From: Planctomycetota bacterium
GTDB taxonomy: Bacteria > Planctomycetota > Phycisphaerae > Sedimentisphaerales > Anaerohalosphaeraceae
Direction of reading: 5' to 3'
NCBI GenBank assembly: GCA_019456225.1
Contig: VRUI01000042.1
Span: 1-43,453 of the forward strand
Length of the DNA stretch: 43,453 bases
Numbering within the stretch: the first letter of the stretch is position 1; the number at the start of each line of letters is the position of its first letter. This document shows positions 17,804-26,107 of this stretch, one piece after another. The translations under genes were made by a program, and so were the position numbers. Below the pieces are notes generated by a model. The model was not told the origin of the DNA. It was given only the letters and a program-made list of their open reading frames with translations, and ran no database searches.

Positions 17804-17809
17804 TATAAT
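17804..17809 (+). promoter_or_regulatory. Perfect -10 element TATAAT just before queG
   Basis: TATAAT ends 6 nt before the queG ATG at 17816, placing the expected transcription start at or next to the A of the start codon. No good -35 hexamer and no ribosome binding site are visible, so the transcript may be leaderless. Confidence 0.5.
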
Positions 17810-17815
17810 TGGTTT

Positions 17816-18748
17816 ATGGATATTACTTCGTTGATAAAAGATAAGGCTCTTGCGGTTGGGTTTGACCTTGTTGGGGTCACTACTGCCGATGCGGTGGATG
17901 ATCTGCATGTTGGGCATTTGACCGAGTGGCTTGACTGCGGGTATGCTGCGGATATGGGGTATATGCATCGCAATTTCGAAAAGCGGGTTGATCCCGGTAC
18001 GCTGCTTGGGGGGGCGAAGTCTGTTGTTTGTGTCGCGCTGAACTATACGCCTGAGACACAGTTCGATGACAATCCTGAGATCGCCAGGATCGCTAACTTC
18101 GCTTTGTATGAAGACTATCATGGTTTTATGAAGGACAGGCTTGGCGAGCTTGCGGCGTTTCTTGTTGAGACAACAGGTGACGGGGCGAGGTTTAAGATAT
18201 GTGTTGATTCTGTGCCGCTGCTTGAACGGGCTTTGGCCCAGCGAGCCGGTATCGGGTTTATCGGGAAAAACCGGATGCTGATCAACCCGGATTTTGGTTT
18301 GCAATTGCTGCTCGGCGAGATCATTACGACGGTCGAACTTACACCGGACAAACCGATGGAAAAAACCTGCGGAGAATGCGACAAATGCGTGTGGGCGTGC
18401 CCGACCAGGGCGATCAAATCGGCAGGCACGATAGACGCGAGAAAATGCATCAGCTACCAGACGATAGAGAATAAAGGCGAGATACCCGATGACATTGCAA
18501 GGTTCGTCGGAAACAATGTGTTCGGCTGTGACAGGTGCATCGACATCTGCCCATACCAGAAATTCGCAAAAGAAAAGGCCGCTAAAAACAAACTGTTCAA
18601 GTTCCACCCCCAAAGACAAAACCTGAAACTGAAAGACATCCTCGAAATGGACGAAAAGCAATTCGAAGAAATATTCGGCGACTCATCGCTCAAACGAACC
18701 GGCCTGCAAAAGATAAAAGCAACGATCCGCAAATGCACGGCAAGCTAA
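17816..18748 (+). CDS. queG: Epoxyqueuosine reductase QueG, 310 aa
   Basis: Catalyses the last step of queuosine synthesis in tRNA, reducing epoxyqueuosine to queuosine; a cobalamin-dependent iron-sulfur enzyme. Seen: the catalytic-Asp region CVDSVPLLERALAQRAG (Asp131), FIGKNRMLINP, then the two cluster motifs CGECDKCVWACPTRAI (185-200) and CISYQTIENKGEIP followed by FGCDRCIDICPYQKFA (237-251). Length fits the short QueG form without a C-terminal HEAT domain. The frame is open further upstream to 17726, but family alignment begins at MDITSLIKDKA. There are no other queuosine genes in the window. The 3' part is duplicated downstream (19648-19820). Confidence 0.95.
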   Translation: MDITSLIKDKALAVGFDLVGVTTADAVDDLHVGHLTEWLDCGYAADMGYMHRNFEKRVDPGTLLGGAKSVVCVALNYTPETQFDDNPEIARIANFALYEDYHGFMKDRLGELAAFLVETTGDGARFKICVDSVPLLERALAQRAGIGFIGKNRMLINPDFGLQLLLGEIITTVELTPDKPMEKTCGECDKCVWACPTRAIKSAGTIDARKCISYQTIENKGEIPDDIARFVGNNVFGCDRCIDICPYQKFAKEKAAKNKLFKFHPQRQNLKLKDILEMDEKQFEEIFGDSSLKRTGLQKIKATIRKCTAS

Positions 18749-18786
18749 ATTGCCTATCTTCCGGAAAGGGTACCCGGTACCGTTTT
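18742..18786. repeat. Dispersed repeat, copy 2 of 3, overlapping the queG stop
   Basis: AAGCTAAATTGCC to CCGTTTT. Includes the queG stop codon (TAA within GCTAAATT). Confidence 0.92.
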
Positions 18787-18875
18787 AATTCCAATTCCAA
18801 TAGAACAAATCCTTTAAAGGTTAAGTAGAAAACAATAAACACAGTATAAATGGTTTTTAAATGGGGGTATAAATC

Positions 18876-19646
18876 ATGAAATCGACGAGTTTCATTGCTA
18901 AAATCGTTGTAGTTAATATGGTAATTTTGGCTATCATGTCAGCAGCATCAGGTGCTCTTCCAGACCCTGGCATGGAAATTAATCTGGGAAATACTGCTTT
19001 AGTTATTACTGACCCGCAGAACGATTTTCTCAGCCCGGAAGGTGTCACCTGGGGATTAGTGGGAAAGAGCGTTGTGAAGAATAATACGGTTGAAAATCTT
19101 GACAGACTCTTCAAAGTTGCCAAGCAAGCCGGAATCCCTGTCTTTATTTCGCCTCACTATTATTATCCTACCGATAGTGGGTGGAAATTTGGAGGCGCTT
19201 TAGAAGAACTGATGCACAATATTAAGATGTATGACCGCAAGGGACCGCTTAATCTTGAAGGATTTGAAGGTTCCGGTTCGGATTGGCTTGATCAATACAA
19301 AAAATACATAGAGGATGGGGAGACAATTGTTACAAGTCCCCATAAAATCTACGGCCCGGAAACGAACGATCTTGTTCTTCAGCTTCGCAAACGCGGAATT
19401 GATAAAATAATTCTGGGCGGGATGTCTGCAAATCTATGCACTGAATCTCACATGCGAGAGTTGATCGAACAGGGATTTGAGGTAGCCGTCGTTGCAGATG
19501 CTACCGCCGCGGCCCAGATGCCGGAAGGCGATGGATATGCCGCCGCTTTGATAAATTTCCGGTTCATCGCAAGTAAAGTCTGGACGACTGACGAGGCTGT
19601 TAAGAGTATTTGGAAAGCTTTTGAAACGGAACATTCCAAAGATTAA
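18876..19646 (+). CDS. Exported isochorismatase-family cysteine hydrolase, 256 aa
   Basis: Isochorismatase/nicotinamidase-fold hydrolase with an N-terminal hydrophobic segment (residues 8-26, ending ASGAL) that looks like a signal peptide, unusual for this mainly cytosolic family. Catalytic triad by position: Asp46 in ITDPQNDF, Lys157 in SPHKIYG, Cys188 in SANLCTESHMREL; the cis-peptide GGMSANLC context is typical. Substrate not predictable (amide or vinyl-ether hydrolysis are known in the family). GGGGG lies 8 nt upstream of the ATG. The gene sits between intact queG and a decayed duplicate of the queG 3' end, so its position reflects a duplication or insertion event. Its last codons run into the duplicate. 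Confidence 0.9.
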   Translation: MKSTSFIAKIVVVNMVILAIMSAASGALPDPGMEINLGNTALVITDPQNDFLSPEGVTWGLVGKSVVKNNTVENLDRLFKVAKQAGIPVFISPHYYYPTDSGWKFGGALEELMHNIKMYDRKGPLNLEGFEGSGSDWLDQYKKYIEDGETIVTSPHKIYGPETNDLVLQLRKRGIDKIILGGMSANLCTESHMRELIEQGFEVAVVADATAAAQMPEGDGYAAALINFRFIASKVWTTDEAVKSIWKAFETEHSKD

Positions 19647-19647
19647 A

Positions 19648-19829
19648 TGTATTAGCTGACAGACAATATTAAATGAGGTCGAGATTCCCGAAGAACTTGC
19701 TATGTTCGTCGGGAATCTCGCCCTTCGGCTGTGACAAATGCATTGGCATCTGTCCGTACTGGAAATTCGCAAACGAACCGGCCTGCAAAAAATAAAAGCA
19801 ACAATCCGAAAATGCACGGCAAGCTAAAT
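19648..19829 (+). pseudogene. Decayed duplicate of the queG 3' end
   Basis: Sequence parallels queG 18448-18750: the ATTAGCTGACAGAC, GAGATTCCCGAAG and GTCGGGAA stretches match the intact gene with scattered substitutions, then GGCTGTGACAAATGCATTGG and TGTCCGTACTGGAAATTCGC match the second cluster motif. About 124 bp (equivalent to 18571-18694) are deleted at a short CAAA microhomology, which shifts the frame, after which CGAACCGGCCTGC to GCACGGCAAGCTAA resumes. No function as protein expected. Confidence 0.9.
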
Positions 19830-19865
19830 TGCCTATCTTCCGGAAAGGGTACCCGGTACCGTTTA
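19821..19865. repeat. Dispersed repeat, copy 3 of 3
   Basis: Same 45-bp unit as 18742-18786 and nearly identical to it, as expected if it was carried along in the queG duplication. Confidence 0.92.
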
Positions 19866-20053
19866 ATTCCCGAAAGAGAACATTACCCTGTACGCAAAGC
19901 AGCTAAAGAGGCTATTGACTCAATCAATAGACGCCATACAAAAAGATCGTATTAGACGCCAAAAGTTCGGTAAGGCTGACAAATAATTCAAAAATCTTAG
20001 AAAAACTATTAACGCAGCCTGTCTTTAGCACACGCAGTCAATTCTCAAACGCC
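19866..20053. other. Spacer with possible coding debris
   Basis: A plus-strand frame (from about 19872 to a TAA at 19984) reads as a Lys/Gln-rich helical peptide (ENITLYAKQLKRLL, then DAIQKDRIRRQKFG) without a start codon or ribosome binding site. It may be the tail of a lost gene. The remaining bases show nothing. Confidence 0.35.
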
Positions 20054-20539
20054 TCAAACCAGCTCAAGCTCCATAAAAACCGCATCATCTTTTGGACTAT
20101 CCTCGTAAGGGGCAATCTCCTGAAAGCCTAAAGATTTGTACAATTCATATCCTTCCCGCATTCTTTTAAGCGTGTGAATTCGCATCCGTTCATAGCCGAT
20201 TATCTGTGATTGATTGATCACATGCAATGCCAGCTCCCTGCCAATTTTCAGCCTGCGAAATTTCGGAGAAACATACAGTCTTTTCATTTGACAGGTATTA
20301 GTGCCATACTTTTCAAGAGCAACGCACCCAGCCGCTTTTCCATCATGTATTGCCAAAAGCAAGCATCCGTCAGGAGGTCCAAAGTCATCAAGCAAGTTCT
20401 CTAACTGCCCACAAGCCTTTTCAACTTCCTTTATATGACTGGGCCCATCAAATTCGGACCATGATGCAACATATTCTTTGATAAGTCCTTTTACGGCCTC
20501 AATATCCTCGTTAGTCTCAACTAGATAAATTTTTAGCAT
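20054..20539 (-). CDS. GNAT-family N-acetyltransferase, 161 aa
   Basis: Acyl-CoA-dependent acyltransferase of the GNAT fold. Seen: strand beta4 CQMKRLYVSPKFRRLKIGRELALHVI, where RRLKIG is the acetyl-CoA pyrophosphate-binding (Q/R)xxGxG/A motif; then RIHTLKRMREGYELYKSLGF, the usual C-terminal helix and strand. Substrate unknown. The frame continues upstream to 20614, but the family start MLKIYLVETNE (ATG 20537-20539) is preferred. It is the third gene of a compact minus-strand group with the methyltransferase and the PNPOx-like gene, probably co-transcribed. Confidence 0.88.
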   Translation of the reverse strand: MLKIYLVETNEDIEAVKGLIKEYVASWSEFDGPSHIKEVEKACGQLENLLDDFGPPDGCLLLAIHDGKAAGCVALEKYGTNTCQMKRLYVSPKFRRLKIGRELALHVINQSQIIGYERMRIHTLKRMREGYELYKSLGFQEIAPYEDSPKDDAVFMELELV

Positions 20540-20620
20540 GATTAATCCGTTTGGTTTTAAATTGTTTGTCCAAAGACACATTCCAAGTCTTGGCCCTGTT
20601 TCAGTAATACTCAACAGCCT

Positions 20621-21400
20621 TTACTTCTTAGCGAAAACATTGATCCTTCGAAAAGTTTCAAAATATCTTCCGTCATCTAGGATCGTTTCTTTGACCATTC
20701 TGTCTACAACCGTATCCCGAAAAGCATTTTTATCCGGCCCGTCGATGTATTTCAGGAAAGGTACTAAACACGGCTGATCGATCCATCCGATCATGGTGTC
20801 TTTATCTCGAAAAAACCTGTCGGCATTTTCACCCCATACTTTTGCTTCCTTGAAACTGGACGCCTCTAACAGCTTTTCATACTCGCCAAGGGTTGGCATA
20901 AACCATGGCCAATCAAAGTTATTAAAGTAACCGGCATATTTCTTTTCAGCCATTATCTCCGGCACCACCTTATTTAAGGCAGAACAATTTCCGTCACCGG
21001 CAAAATTAAAACGCACTATTCCATCAGCTTTCAACGCTTTATACACATTCCAAAGCAATCTACTGTGATCCATGATCCAATGGAGTGTTGCGTTGGAGAT
21101 CACAACATCGAATTGGTTTTTGAAAACGATTTCGTTGATATCCATAAGGTTGAATCGCAGGTTTTGTGCTTTATAAGTTTTCTCTGCCAGGTCGATCATA
21201 CTCTGCGACGCATCGATACCGATTACATCTCCGTCAGGAACAAGTTTTGCCAATTGAGCGGCCATGCTGCCCTCGCCGCAGCCGAGGTCCAGTATCTTTT
21301 CATTGCCGACAAGGTTTAATTCCCAGATCAACTTCGCCCCCCACTCCTTTTGGCGAGTTGAGGCCTTTCTGTATTTCTCCGCATCAAAGTCAAATGCCAT
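20621..21400 (-). CDS. Class I SAM-dependent methyltransferase, 259 aa
   Basis: Motif I ILDLGCGEGSMAAQL and motif II acidic residue in VIGIDASQSMIDLA, then motif IV DVVISNATLHWI. The layout resembles trans-aconitate 2-methyltransferase (Tam)-like enzymes, but the substrate cannot be assigned. ATG 21398-21400 is chosen because AAGGAG lies 6 nt upstream; a TTG five codons earlier overlaps the previous stop. It follows the PNPOx-like gene by 11 bp. Confidence 0.9.
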   Translation of the reverse strand: MAFDFDAEKYRKASTRQKEWGAKLIWELNLVGNEKILDLGCGEGSMAAQLAKLVPDGDVIGIDASQSMIDLAEKTYKAQNLRFNLMDINEIVFKNQFDVVISNATLHWIMDHSRLLWNVYKALKADGIVRFNFAGDGNCSALNKVVPEIMAEKKYAGYFNNFDWPWFMPTLGEYEKLLEASSFKEAKVWGENADRFFRDKDTMIGWIDQPCLVPFLKYIDGPDKNAFRDTVVDRMVKETILDDGRYFETFRRINVFAKK

Positions 21401-21411
21401 TTTTTTCTCCT

Positions 21412-21867
21412 TCAACCCGACTGTTTTCCTGTCATACTTTCTATTTCTACCTTTATGATTGCTATGTTCTCAATGGCATTTGCCGAATATTCGAAACTGC
21501 CATCTGAATACTGCCGCATAAGAACATCAAGCCCCTTGCGTTTGGATTCGGTATCGTCAATAAACACAGCCGTTCCGAAACCGATAACGCTTTTGTACTT
21601 TATATCCCATTTGCACGCCTTATCAGCTTCTACAAGCTCACAGTCAACCTCAGCTTCAAAGCACACGTTGTTATTTCGTCTAAGAATGTCAATCTTTTTA
21701 CCCTGACCGGAAGTATGAAAATACAACGCATTGTCTGCGTACCCAAAACACACAGGAACCACATAAGGCCGCCGGCCATCACACAAACCCAGCCTGCAAA
21801 CTTTGGCCCTGCTCAAAACGTCATTAATAACCGCAGCATCATTTTTTTGTTCATCTTTTTCACACAT
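21412..21867 (-). CDS. Pyridoxamine 5'-phosphate oxidase-fold flavoprotein (NimA-like), 151 aa
   Basis: Split-barrel flavin-binding protein. The order CRLGLCDGRRPYVVPVCFGYADNALYFHTSGQGKKIDILRRN-style motif (about residues 25-66, seen in pieces) is characteristic of the NimA/PNPOx-like family, with NNVCFEAEVD after it; VIGFGTAVFIDDTESKRKGLD is the usual second half. Such proteins bind FMN, FAD, F420 or heme; nitroimidazole reduction is known for some members. Cofactor and substrate cannot be read here. Start ATG has AGGTG nearby. Confidence 0.85.
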   Translation of the reverse strand: MCEKDEQKNDAAVINDVLSRAKVCRLGLCDGRRPYVVPVCFGYADNALYFHTSGQGKKIDILRRNNNVCFEAEVDCELVEADKACKWDIKYKSVIGFGTAVFIDDTESKRKGLDVLMRQYSDGSFEYSANAIENIAIIKVEIESMTGKQSG

Positions 21868-21963
21868 AATTCACCTGTATAAAAGTCCGTTGGCCCAAAG
21901 CCAATGTTTATATATTATTTCAATCCAAGTTTTTCGCCCTTTTTAGCTATCTTCGATTATCCA

Positions 21964-22401
21964 TCACATCTCATACCAATATATATAGACCAGGTACCCT
22001 TGATCAGTCTTTTCGACACCGACATTCATATACCTTACATTTGGCAGACTGACTTGCCCCCCATAAAATTTCTTGCCCTTGACATCCCACCACTTCAGTT
22101 CCTTCTTTTCGTAATGAGTGAAACCATCTTGAAATTTAGAAACATCGACAACCTTGGTATCAAATATTTCAGTCAGGTCCGACGATTTGCTCTTAAACTT
22201 AAACCAGATAGAACCATCAATACCGGAATCAAAAAGCATATACCCCAGCGGATCAATGTCAGCCGAAGATTTTAAGTACATCGCCGAACGACAGCGATCA
22301 ACCTGTGCCTTTGTCGGAGAAGTCGTAACCTCATCATCCCCAAAGTCCAGACAACCGCCAACCAAAACCGGGATCACAAAAAGAAGATACAACTTATTCA
22401 T
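21964..22401 (-). CDS. Predicted lipoprotein, 145 aa, function unknown
   Basis: Lipoprotein signal peptide: KLYLLFVIPVLVGG followed by Cys17 (lipobox LVGGC), so it is predicted to be lipid-anchored; no recognised domain follows. The mature part is rich in Lys, Asp, Trp and Tyr (ELKWWDVKGKKFYGG). AAGGA sits 7 nt upstream of the start. Same strand as the cluster below it but about 95 bp away. Confidence 0.75.
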   Translation of the reverse strand: MNKLYLLFVIPVLVGGCLDFGDDEVTTSPTKAQVDRCRSAMYLKSSADIDPLGYMLFDSGIDGSIWFKFKSKSSDLTEIFDTKVVDVSKFQDGFTHYEKKELKWWDVKGKKFYGGQVSLPNVRYMNVGVEKTDQGYLVYIYWYEM

Positions 22402-22726
22402 TAGAAAATCCTTTTAAAAACAGCTTAATTACAATTTATTATCCACGAAAGATATACAGTAAAATCACCGAATTAGCAATATCTAGTAAAAACTTCATGT
22501 ATGTAGTCGAAATAAGCCATCAAATATTACAGATTGTCTGCGTTTTTTTAAATGCAATTATTAGTTGGAATAATTCATTTAAGCAAAATTAAAGGTCCGC
22601 GATTTTATTATACCCTAAAAATAGCGACATTAAGGGGTATTGCGGACATTAAAAGAATTGCATCTGAAAAAGCGGTGAAGTAGCGATGTAGTTTTTTGAG
22701 GGTTTGGCTGGGCGAAATTCGAGGTA
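22402..22726. other. Intergenic, no gene seen
   Basis: AT-rich; contains no convincing open frame. A likely promoter for the lipoprotein should lie here but no hexamer pair stood out. Confidence 0.5.
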
Positions 22727-23788
22727 TTATGGGATCAGGAAGGTATCCTTGATGTCTTTCGGGACCTCTCGGCCGATGTAGACCTTTTTGTCTGTTGCCA
22801 TATAAATGTCATCGCCGGAAATTTTCCGAACCCTCTTATACAGGGCACTGCCGTCAAGGAATAGTATTACCTGTCCCTTTCTGTGGTTGGTGCTCATTGC
22901 TTTTCTGAGCTGGTCGCCGATGGATAGTTTCTTGAACTCTTCCCTGTTCGATGACGGCGATACGCCCTCAAAGATCGGGTTCAGATCGGCCATAATAACG
23001 GTACTGCCGTCCCACTGGCGTTTTGCGCGTTTGTCGGACATGAACATGTAGCTATAGCTGATATGCCGGCGTGATTTGAAATCTTTGAGCTTTTGGAGCT
23101 GCTCTTTTGTGTACTCGACCCTGACCCCGTCCTTGCGTCCGCCGCATACGAAATCAGCGGAATCGACATAGTCGCCCGTAACAAGCAGCCATAGGTGCCG
23201 CGTACCCGAATAGTTTGCCTTGCCCTGGTCGCCAACCATCCACCACGGGTCGCCTGCAACGGTAGCGACAGCTGGAAGGCTGCCATTATTATCCTTGCGA
23301 TACCGGTCAATTCCCTCGCCAACACGAAACATTCCGGCACTACAGGCGACCTGGCGGGCTTTGCTGCGCATGTGGTTAAGCGTCGGAAAAGCTAAGGAAG
23401 CGACGATCAAAAGCACACAGGCAACAGTGGCAACATCAGGAATGTTCTGCCAGAAACTCCTGAACCGCGTAATCTTGATATTTGAGGTACTGGCGGCAAC
23501 CTTCTCGCCTTCGGCGGCGAGGAGGGTCTGCAGGCGTGCATTCTCGGCTGACGAAGCGACCTTGAGCTTGTTTACCGTGATCTCTGAGAGATGGTCGGGA
23601 CAGGCGTCATGGGCCTCGTGGTCGACATGATCAAGGTGCTCAAGGGTGGCCTTAAGCTGCTCATAAAGGTCCCTTGCACGCGGATCGGTTTCGATTAATT
23701 GTTTCGCACTGTCTAAGTGCACATCTGTTCCACACTGGAAAAAATAGTCCAGAACCAGATCTTTTTCTTCTCGCCTTAACGTAATCAT
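22727..23788 (-). CDS. Anti-sigma-like membrane protein with pseudopilin-like periplasmic domain, 353 aa
   Basis: Translationally coupled to the ECF sigma gene (ATGA overlap at 23785-23788), which points to an anti-sigma role. Residues 1-105 are cytosolic and charged, with a His/Cys cluster HLDHVDHEAHDACPDH near 51-66 that could bind metal but is not a standard HxxxCxxC anti-sigma zinc site. One transmembrane helix (about 116-135, VATVACVLLIVASLAFP) is followed by a stretch (LNHMRSKARQVACSAG, then RYRKDNNGSLP) that resembles the start of type II pseudopilins and DUF1559-like planctomycete proteins. The C-terminal 200 residues are unclassified. Function of the pair is inferred from context. 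Confidence 0.8.
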   Translation of the reverse strand: MITLRREEKDLVLDYFFQCGTDVHLDSAKQLIETDPRARDLYEQLKATLEHLDHVDHEAHDACPDHLSEITVNKLKVASSAENARLQTLLAAEGEKVAASTSNIKITRFRSFWQNIPDVATVACVLLIVASLAFPTLNHMRSKARQVACSAGMFRVGEGIDRYRKDNNGSLPAVATVAGDPWWMVGDQGKANYSGTRHLWLLVTGDYVDSADFVCGGRKDGVRVEYTKEQLQKLKDFKSRRHISYSYMFMSDKRAKRQWDGSTVIMADLNPIFEGVSPSSNREEFKKLSIGDQLRKAMSTNHRKGQVILFLDGSALYKRVRKISGDDIYMATDKKVYIGREVPKDIKDTFLIP

Positions 23789-24408
23789 TCGATATTGTAG
23801 TCCCTATTTGACTCTTTCCACTTTTTAGTAAAATAGACGACCGCCGTATGAAGGCGGCTCTTAACCGTTCCAATTGGTATACTGAGTATCTCTGCCATTT
23901 GTTTGTAAGAAAATTGTTCAAAATATGCTAAAATTAAAATTCCACGCAGATTTCCCGGCATATTCGCTATAATCTGGCGAACTTGCACGGCAGTTTCTTC
24001 TTTCGAGGCGACATCTGAGGGGGTTGTCTTGTAGGAAGCGAGGAGATTTACCACATCATCGACCGAGACATTGCCGGAATCTGCGATCGCTCCGATGCTC
24101 GTTGAGGCGTTACGCTGCATCTTTCGCAGTGCATCCTTGGCCTTGTTGGCGGCAATGGTGAAAAGCCATGGGTGCAGCGGTCTGGAGGTGTCAAATTTGT
24201 CTTTGCTGGTGTAAAGCTGCAGGAAAGTCTCCTGAAAGACGTCCTCGACGAGGTCCTGGCGGTTTAGAAATCGCCTTAAAAATGCATAAAGAGGGTTTTT
24301 GTACCGCTCAACGATCTCGCGAAAGGCAGTTTCGTCACCGGCTTTGTACTGCTCAAGCAGTTGTGAGTCGGTCGGATCTTTAACATTTGTATTTTTTTTG
24401 TCTGTCAT
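23785..24408 (-). CDS. ECF-family RNA polymerase sigma factor, 207 aa
   Basis: Contains sigma region 2 (ETAFREIVERYKNPLYAFLRRFL, then LVEDVFQETFLQLY at about 54-67) and region 4 (IANMPGNLRGILILAYFEQFSYKQMAEILSIPIGTVKSRL spanning about 150-188) with a linker but no region 3, the ECF layout. Its stop overlaps the start of the membrane protein downstream, likely its regulator. No Shine-Dalgarno is visible. The promoter region has GGAAC (24466-24462 on minus), a possible ECF-type -35 suggesting autoregulation, not proven. Confidence 0.93.
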   Translation of the reverse strand: MTDKKNTNVKDPTDSQLLEQYKAGDETAFREIVERYKNPLYAFLRRFLNRQDLVEDVFQETFLQLYTSKDKFDTSRPLHPWLFTIAANKAKDALRKMQRNASTSIGAIADSGNVSVDDVVNLLASYKTTPSDVASKEETAVQVRQIIANMPGNLRGILILAYFEQFSYKQMAEILSIPIGTVKSRLHTAVVYFTKKWKESNRDYNIE

Positions 24409-24676
24409 TCTGCGTCGCCAAGCCCTGTATTACTCTAAATTCGGGCAGCTAGCACTGCCGCGTTCCAGTTTGCAGGGGCCTCAAACCCCTGCTACATATG
24501 TATTATCGGCCACCAATAAGGGGCTGTTAAGCTTATTATGGCTTAACCGGGGTCTGGATGGAAAAAACCGGCGCGTCATAACCATGATAAACGGCACAAG
24601 AAAGCTATTTGACAATATCAGCACGAAAGAACTGTTTTTTGGGCACCCACGAGGGGTGCCCCTACAGAATCACCAG
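24409..24676. other. Spacer upstream of the ECF sigma gene with hairpins
   Basis: Two inverted repeats: GGCAG-N6-CTGCC at 24444-24459 and GCAGGGG-N7-CCCCTGC at 24472-24492, near the GGAAC box. Further right, next to the cyclophilin stop, a GGGCACCC-ACGA-GGGGTGCCC palindrome (about 24641-24661) that has relatives at 27071-27118. No gene. Confidence 0.65.
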
Positions 24677-25171
24677 TTATACTCTGCGAACGGATTCTAT
24701 TGTTACCTGTTCTGTCGGTACGTCGTCGTGCGTTCCCTTGCGGCCGGTCTTTACTTTTGCGATCTCGTCGATTGTCTCGATTCCGTCTGTGACCTTTCCG
24801 AATACTGTATAGCCCGGGTTTGCAGGATCGGTGTAATCGAGGAACGGGCTGTCGACGAGGTTAACGAAGAACTGGCTTGTTGCGCTGTTGGGGTCGTTGG
24901 TGCGTGCCATCGCCAAAGTACCGCGTTCATTCTTTAGTCCGTTGTCCGACTCTATCGGGATCGGGGCATCGTTTGGTTTTTCCTTCATGTCGGGGTCCAT
25001 TCCGCCGCACTGAACCATAAAACCTGGGATGACGCGATGAAAAATTAGTCCATCAAAGAACTCTTTGTCGACGTAGCTGAGAAAATTTTTGGCCGTTACC
25101 GGCGATGCCTCTTCGTCGAGTTCGACTGTCATAGTTCCTTTGCTTGTTATCATTTCTACTTTGGTACTCAT
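24677..25171 (-). CDS. ppiB: Peptidyl-prolyl cis-trans isomerase, cyclophilin type (cytosolic), 164 aa
   Basis: Cyclophilin PPIase that speeds Xaa-Pro isomerisation. Key family residues: FFDGLIFHRVIPGFMVQCGG (Arg of FHR is catalytic), then [25 protein letters not shown] and YTVFGKVTDGIETIDEIAKV. No signal peptide, so cytosolic. Starts with MSTKVEM; GGAG precedes the ATG. It follows the lipoprotein cyclophilin on the same strand with an 88-bp gap, likely as a pair from duplication. Confidence 0.95.
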   Translation of the reverse strand: MSTKVEMITSKGTMTVELDEEASPVTAKNFLSYVDKEFFDGLIFHRVIPGFMVQCGGMDPDMKEKPNDAPIPIESDNGLKNERGTLAMARTNDPNSATSQFFVNLVDSPFLDYTDPANPGYTVFGKVTDGIETIDEIAKVKTGRKGTHDDVPTEQVTIESVRRV

Positions 25172-25236
25172 TTTTACTCCGGGTTTTAAATGTCTAATTT
25201 ATGGATACCGCCTTCGGCGGAAGCATTTTTATCAGC

Positions 25237-25258
25237 ATGGGCACAGCCCATCCTACCT
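25237..25258. repeat. GGGCAC-AGCCC palindrome of a dispersed family
   Basis: ATGGGCACAGCCCAT next to CCTACCTG, at the 3' side of the cyclophilin lipoprotein stop. Related unit GTGGGCACGGCCCACCCTACG occurs at 33851-33871 in a different spacer. Confidence 0.6.
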
Positions 25259-25259
25259 G

Positions 25260-25973
25260 CTATTTTTTAATTACTTTTACTGATTTTATTACTATTGGTT
25301 TTATGGGGCACAGCTTCATTGTAGCTCCCCTGCTCGAATACTTGTCGGTCGTTGGCACATTAACTATAGCCTCGGCAACTTTCATGCCTGTTACGACCTT
25401 TCCGAATACGGCATAACCGGCTGAGTCAGTGGACCCGTCAGGGTAAGTGATAACTTTGCCGTAATCGAGGCCGGCGCTATTGACTACATTGATAAAAAAC
25501 TGGCTTGTTGCCGAATTTGCCGGTCGTTTTCTGGCCATCGCTACGGTTCCGCGAAGATTACTCAGTCCGCCCTTAGCCTCGTTCTTAATAGCCGGGCGGG
25601 TTTGCTTTTCGACTAATTTTGGGGTAAACCCGCCGCCCTGGATCATAAATCCGGGCCATACACGATGAAAGAGAAGTCCGTCATAGAACCCATCGTTTAC
25701 ATACTGGAGGAAATTCTTAACGGTGATCGGAGCCCTTTCGGGATAAAGCTCGATGACGATCTCGCCCATATCGGTCACGATAGAAACACGCTCAAGAGCG
25801 GGCTTTACTTCGACAGGAGGAGCCTCTTTGACGACGGGGGCTTCCTTGACATCGGGGATGACTTCTATTTTCGGCGGTTCTTTGGCCTGATCTTCCTTAC
25901 ATCCGGCAATAAAACCGCAAAAAACCACTGCTAAAACAACAATAAAAAACCACGATACTAGATTACGAACCAT
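25260..25973 (-). CDS. Cyclophilin-type peptidyl-prolyl isomerase, lipoprotein, 237 aa
   Basis: Same fold as its neighbour but membrane-anchored: signal peptide ending FIAGC (Cys25) followed by a Glu/Pro/Val-rich linker (residues 26-62) and a cyclophilin domain ([55 protein letters not shown]). It probably assists folding of exported proteins. AAGGAG lies just before the start. The pair may have different compartments for the same activity. Confidence 0.93.
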   Translation of the reverse strand: MVRNLVSWFFIVVLAVVFCGFIAGCKEDQAKEPPKIEVIPDVKEAPVVKEAPPVEVKPALERVSIVTDMGEIVIELYPERAPITVKNFLQYVNDGFYDGLLFHRVWPGFMIQGGGFTPKLVEKQTRPAIKNEAKGGLSNLRGTVAMARKRPANSATSQFFINVVNSAGLDYGKVITYPDGSTDSAGYAVFGKVVTGMKVAEAIVNVPTTDKYSSRGATMKLCPIKPIVIKSVKVIKK

Positions 25974-26107
25974 ATTATTCTCCTTTCAAAATAGTTAACT
26001 GATCTATATATACACTGACTATGGGAAAAAAGCAATATTGAAATTATTGAAAAAAAGGGGCCGGTACTACCTGCGTTTGGGTATTTAGGCAATTTTGAGA
26101 ACTGGGG

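Larger units (their letters stand above)
17507..17815. other. Divergent spacer with repeats and a hairpin
   Basis: No gene. Contains two copies of the CCCTGCGC repeat (listed separately) and a perfect GGCGGAC-CACATTG-GTCCGCC type hairpin at about 17675-17695. A start-proximal -10 for queG lies at its right end. Confidence 0.7.

Noticed and set aside
19731-19955. 74-aa plus frame over the queG duplicate
   Set aside because: It is a frame of the decayed duplicate and repeat, lacks a ribosome binding site.
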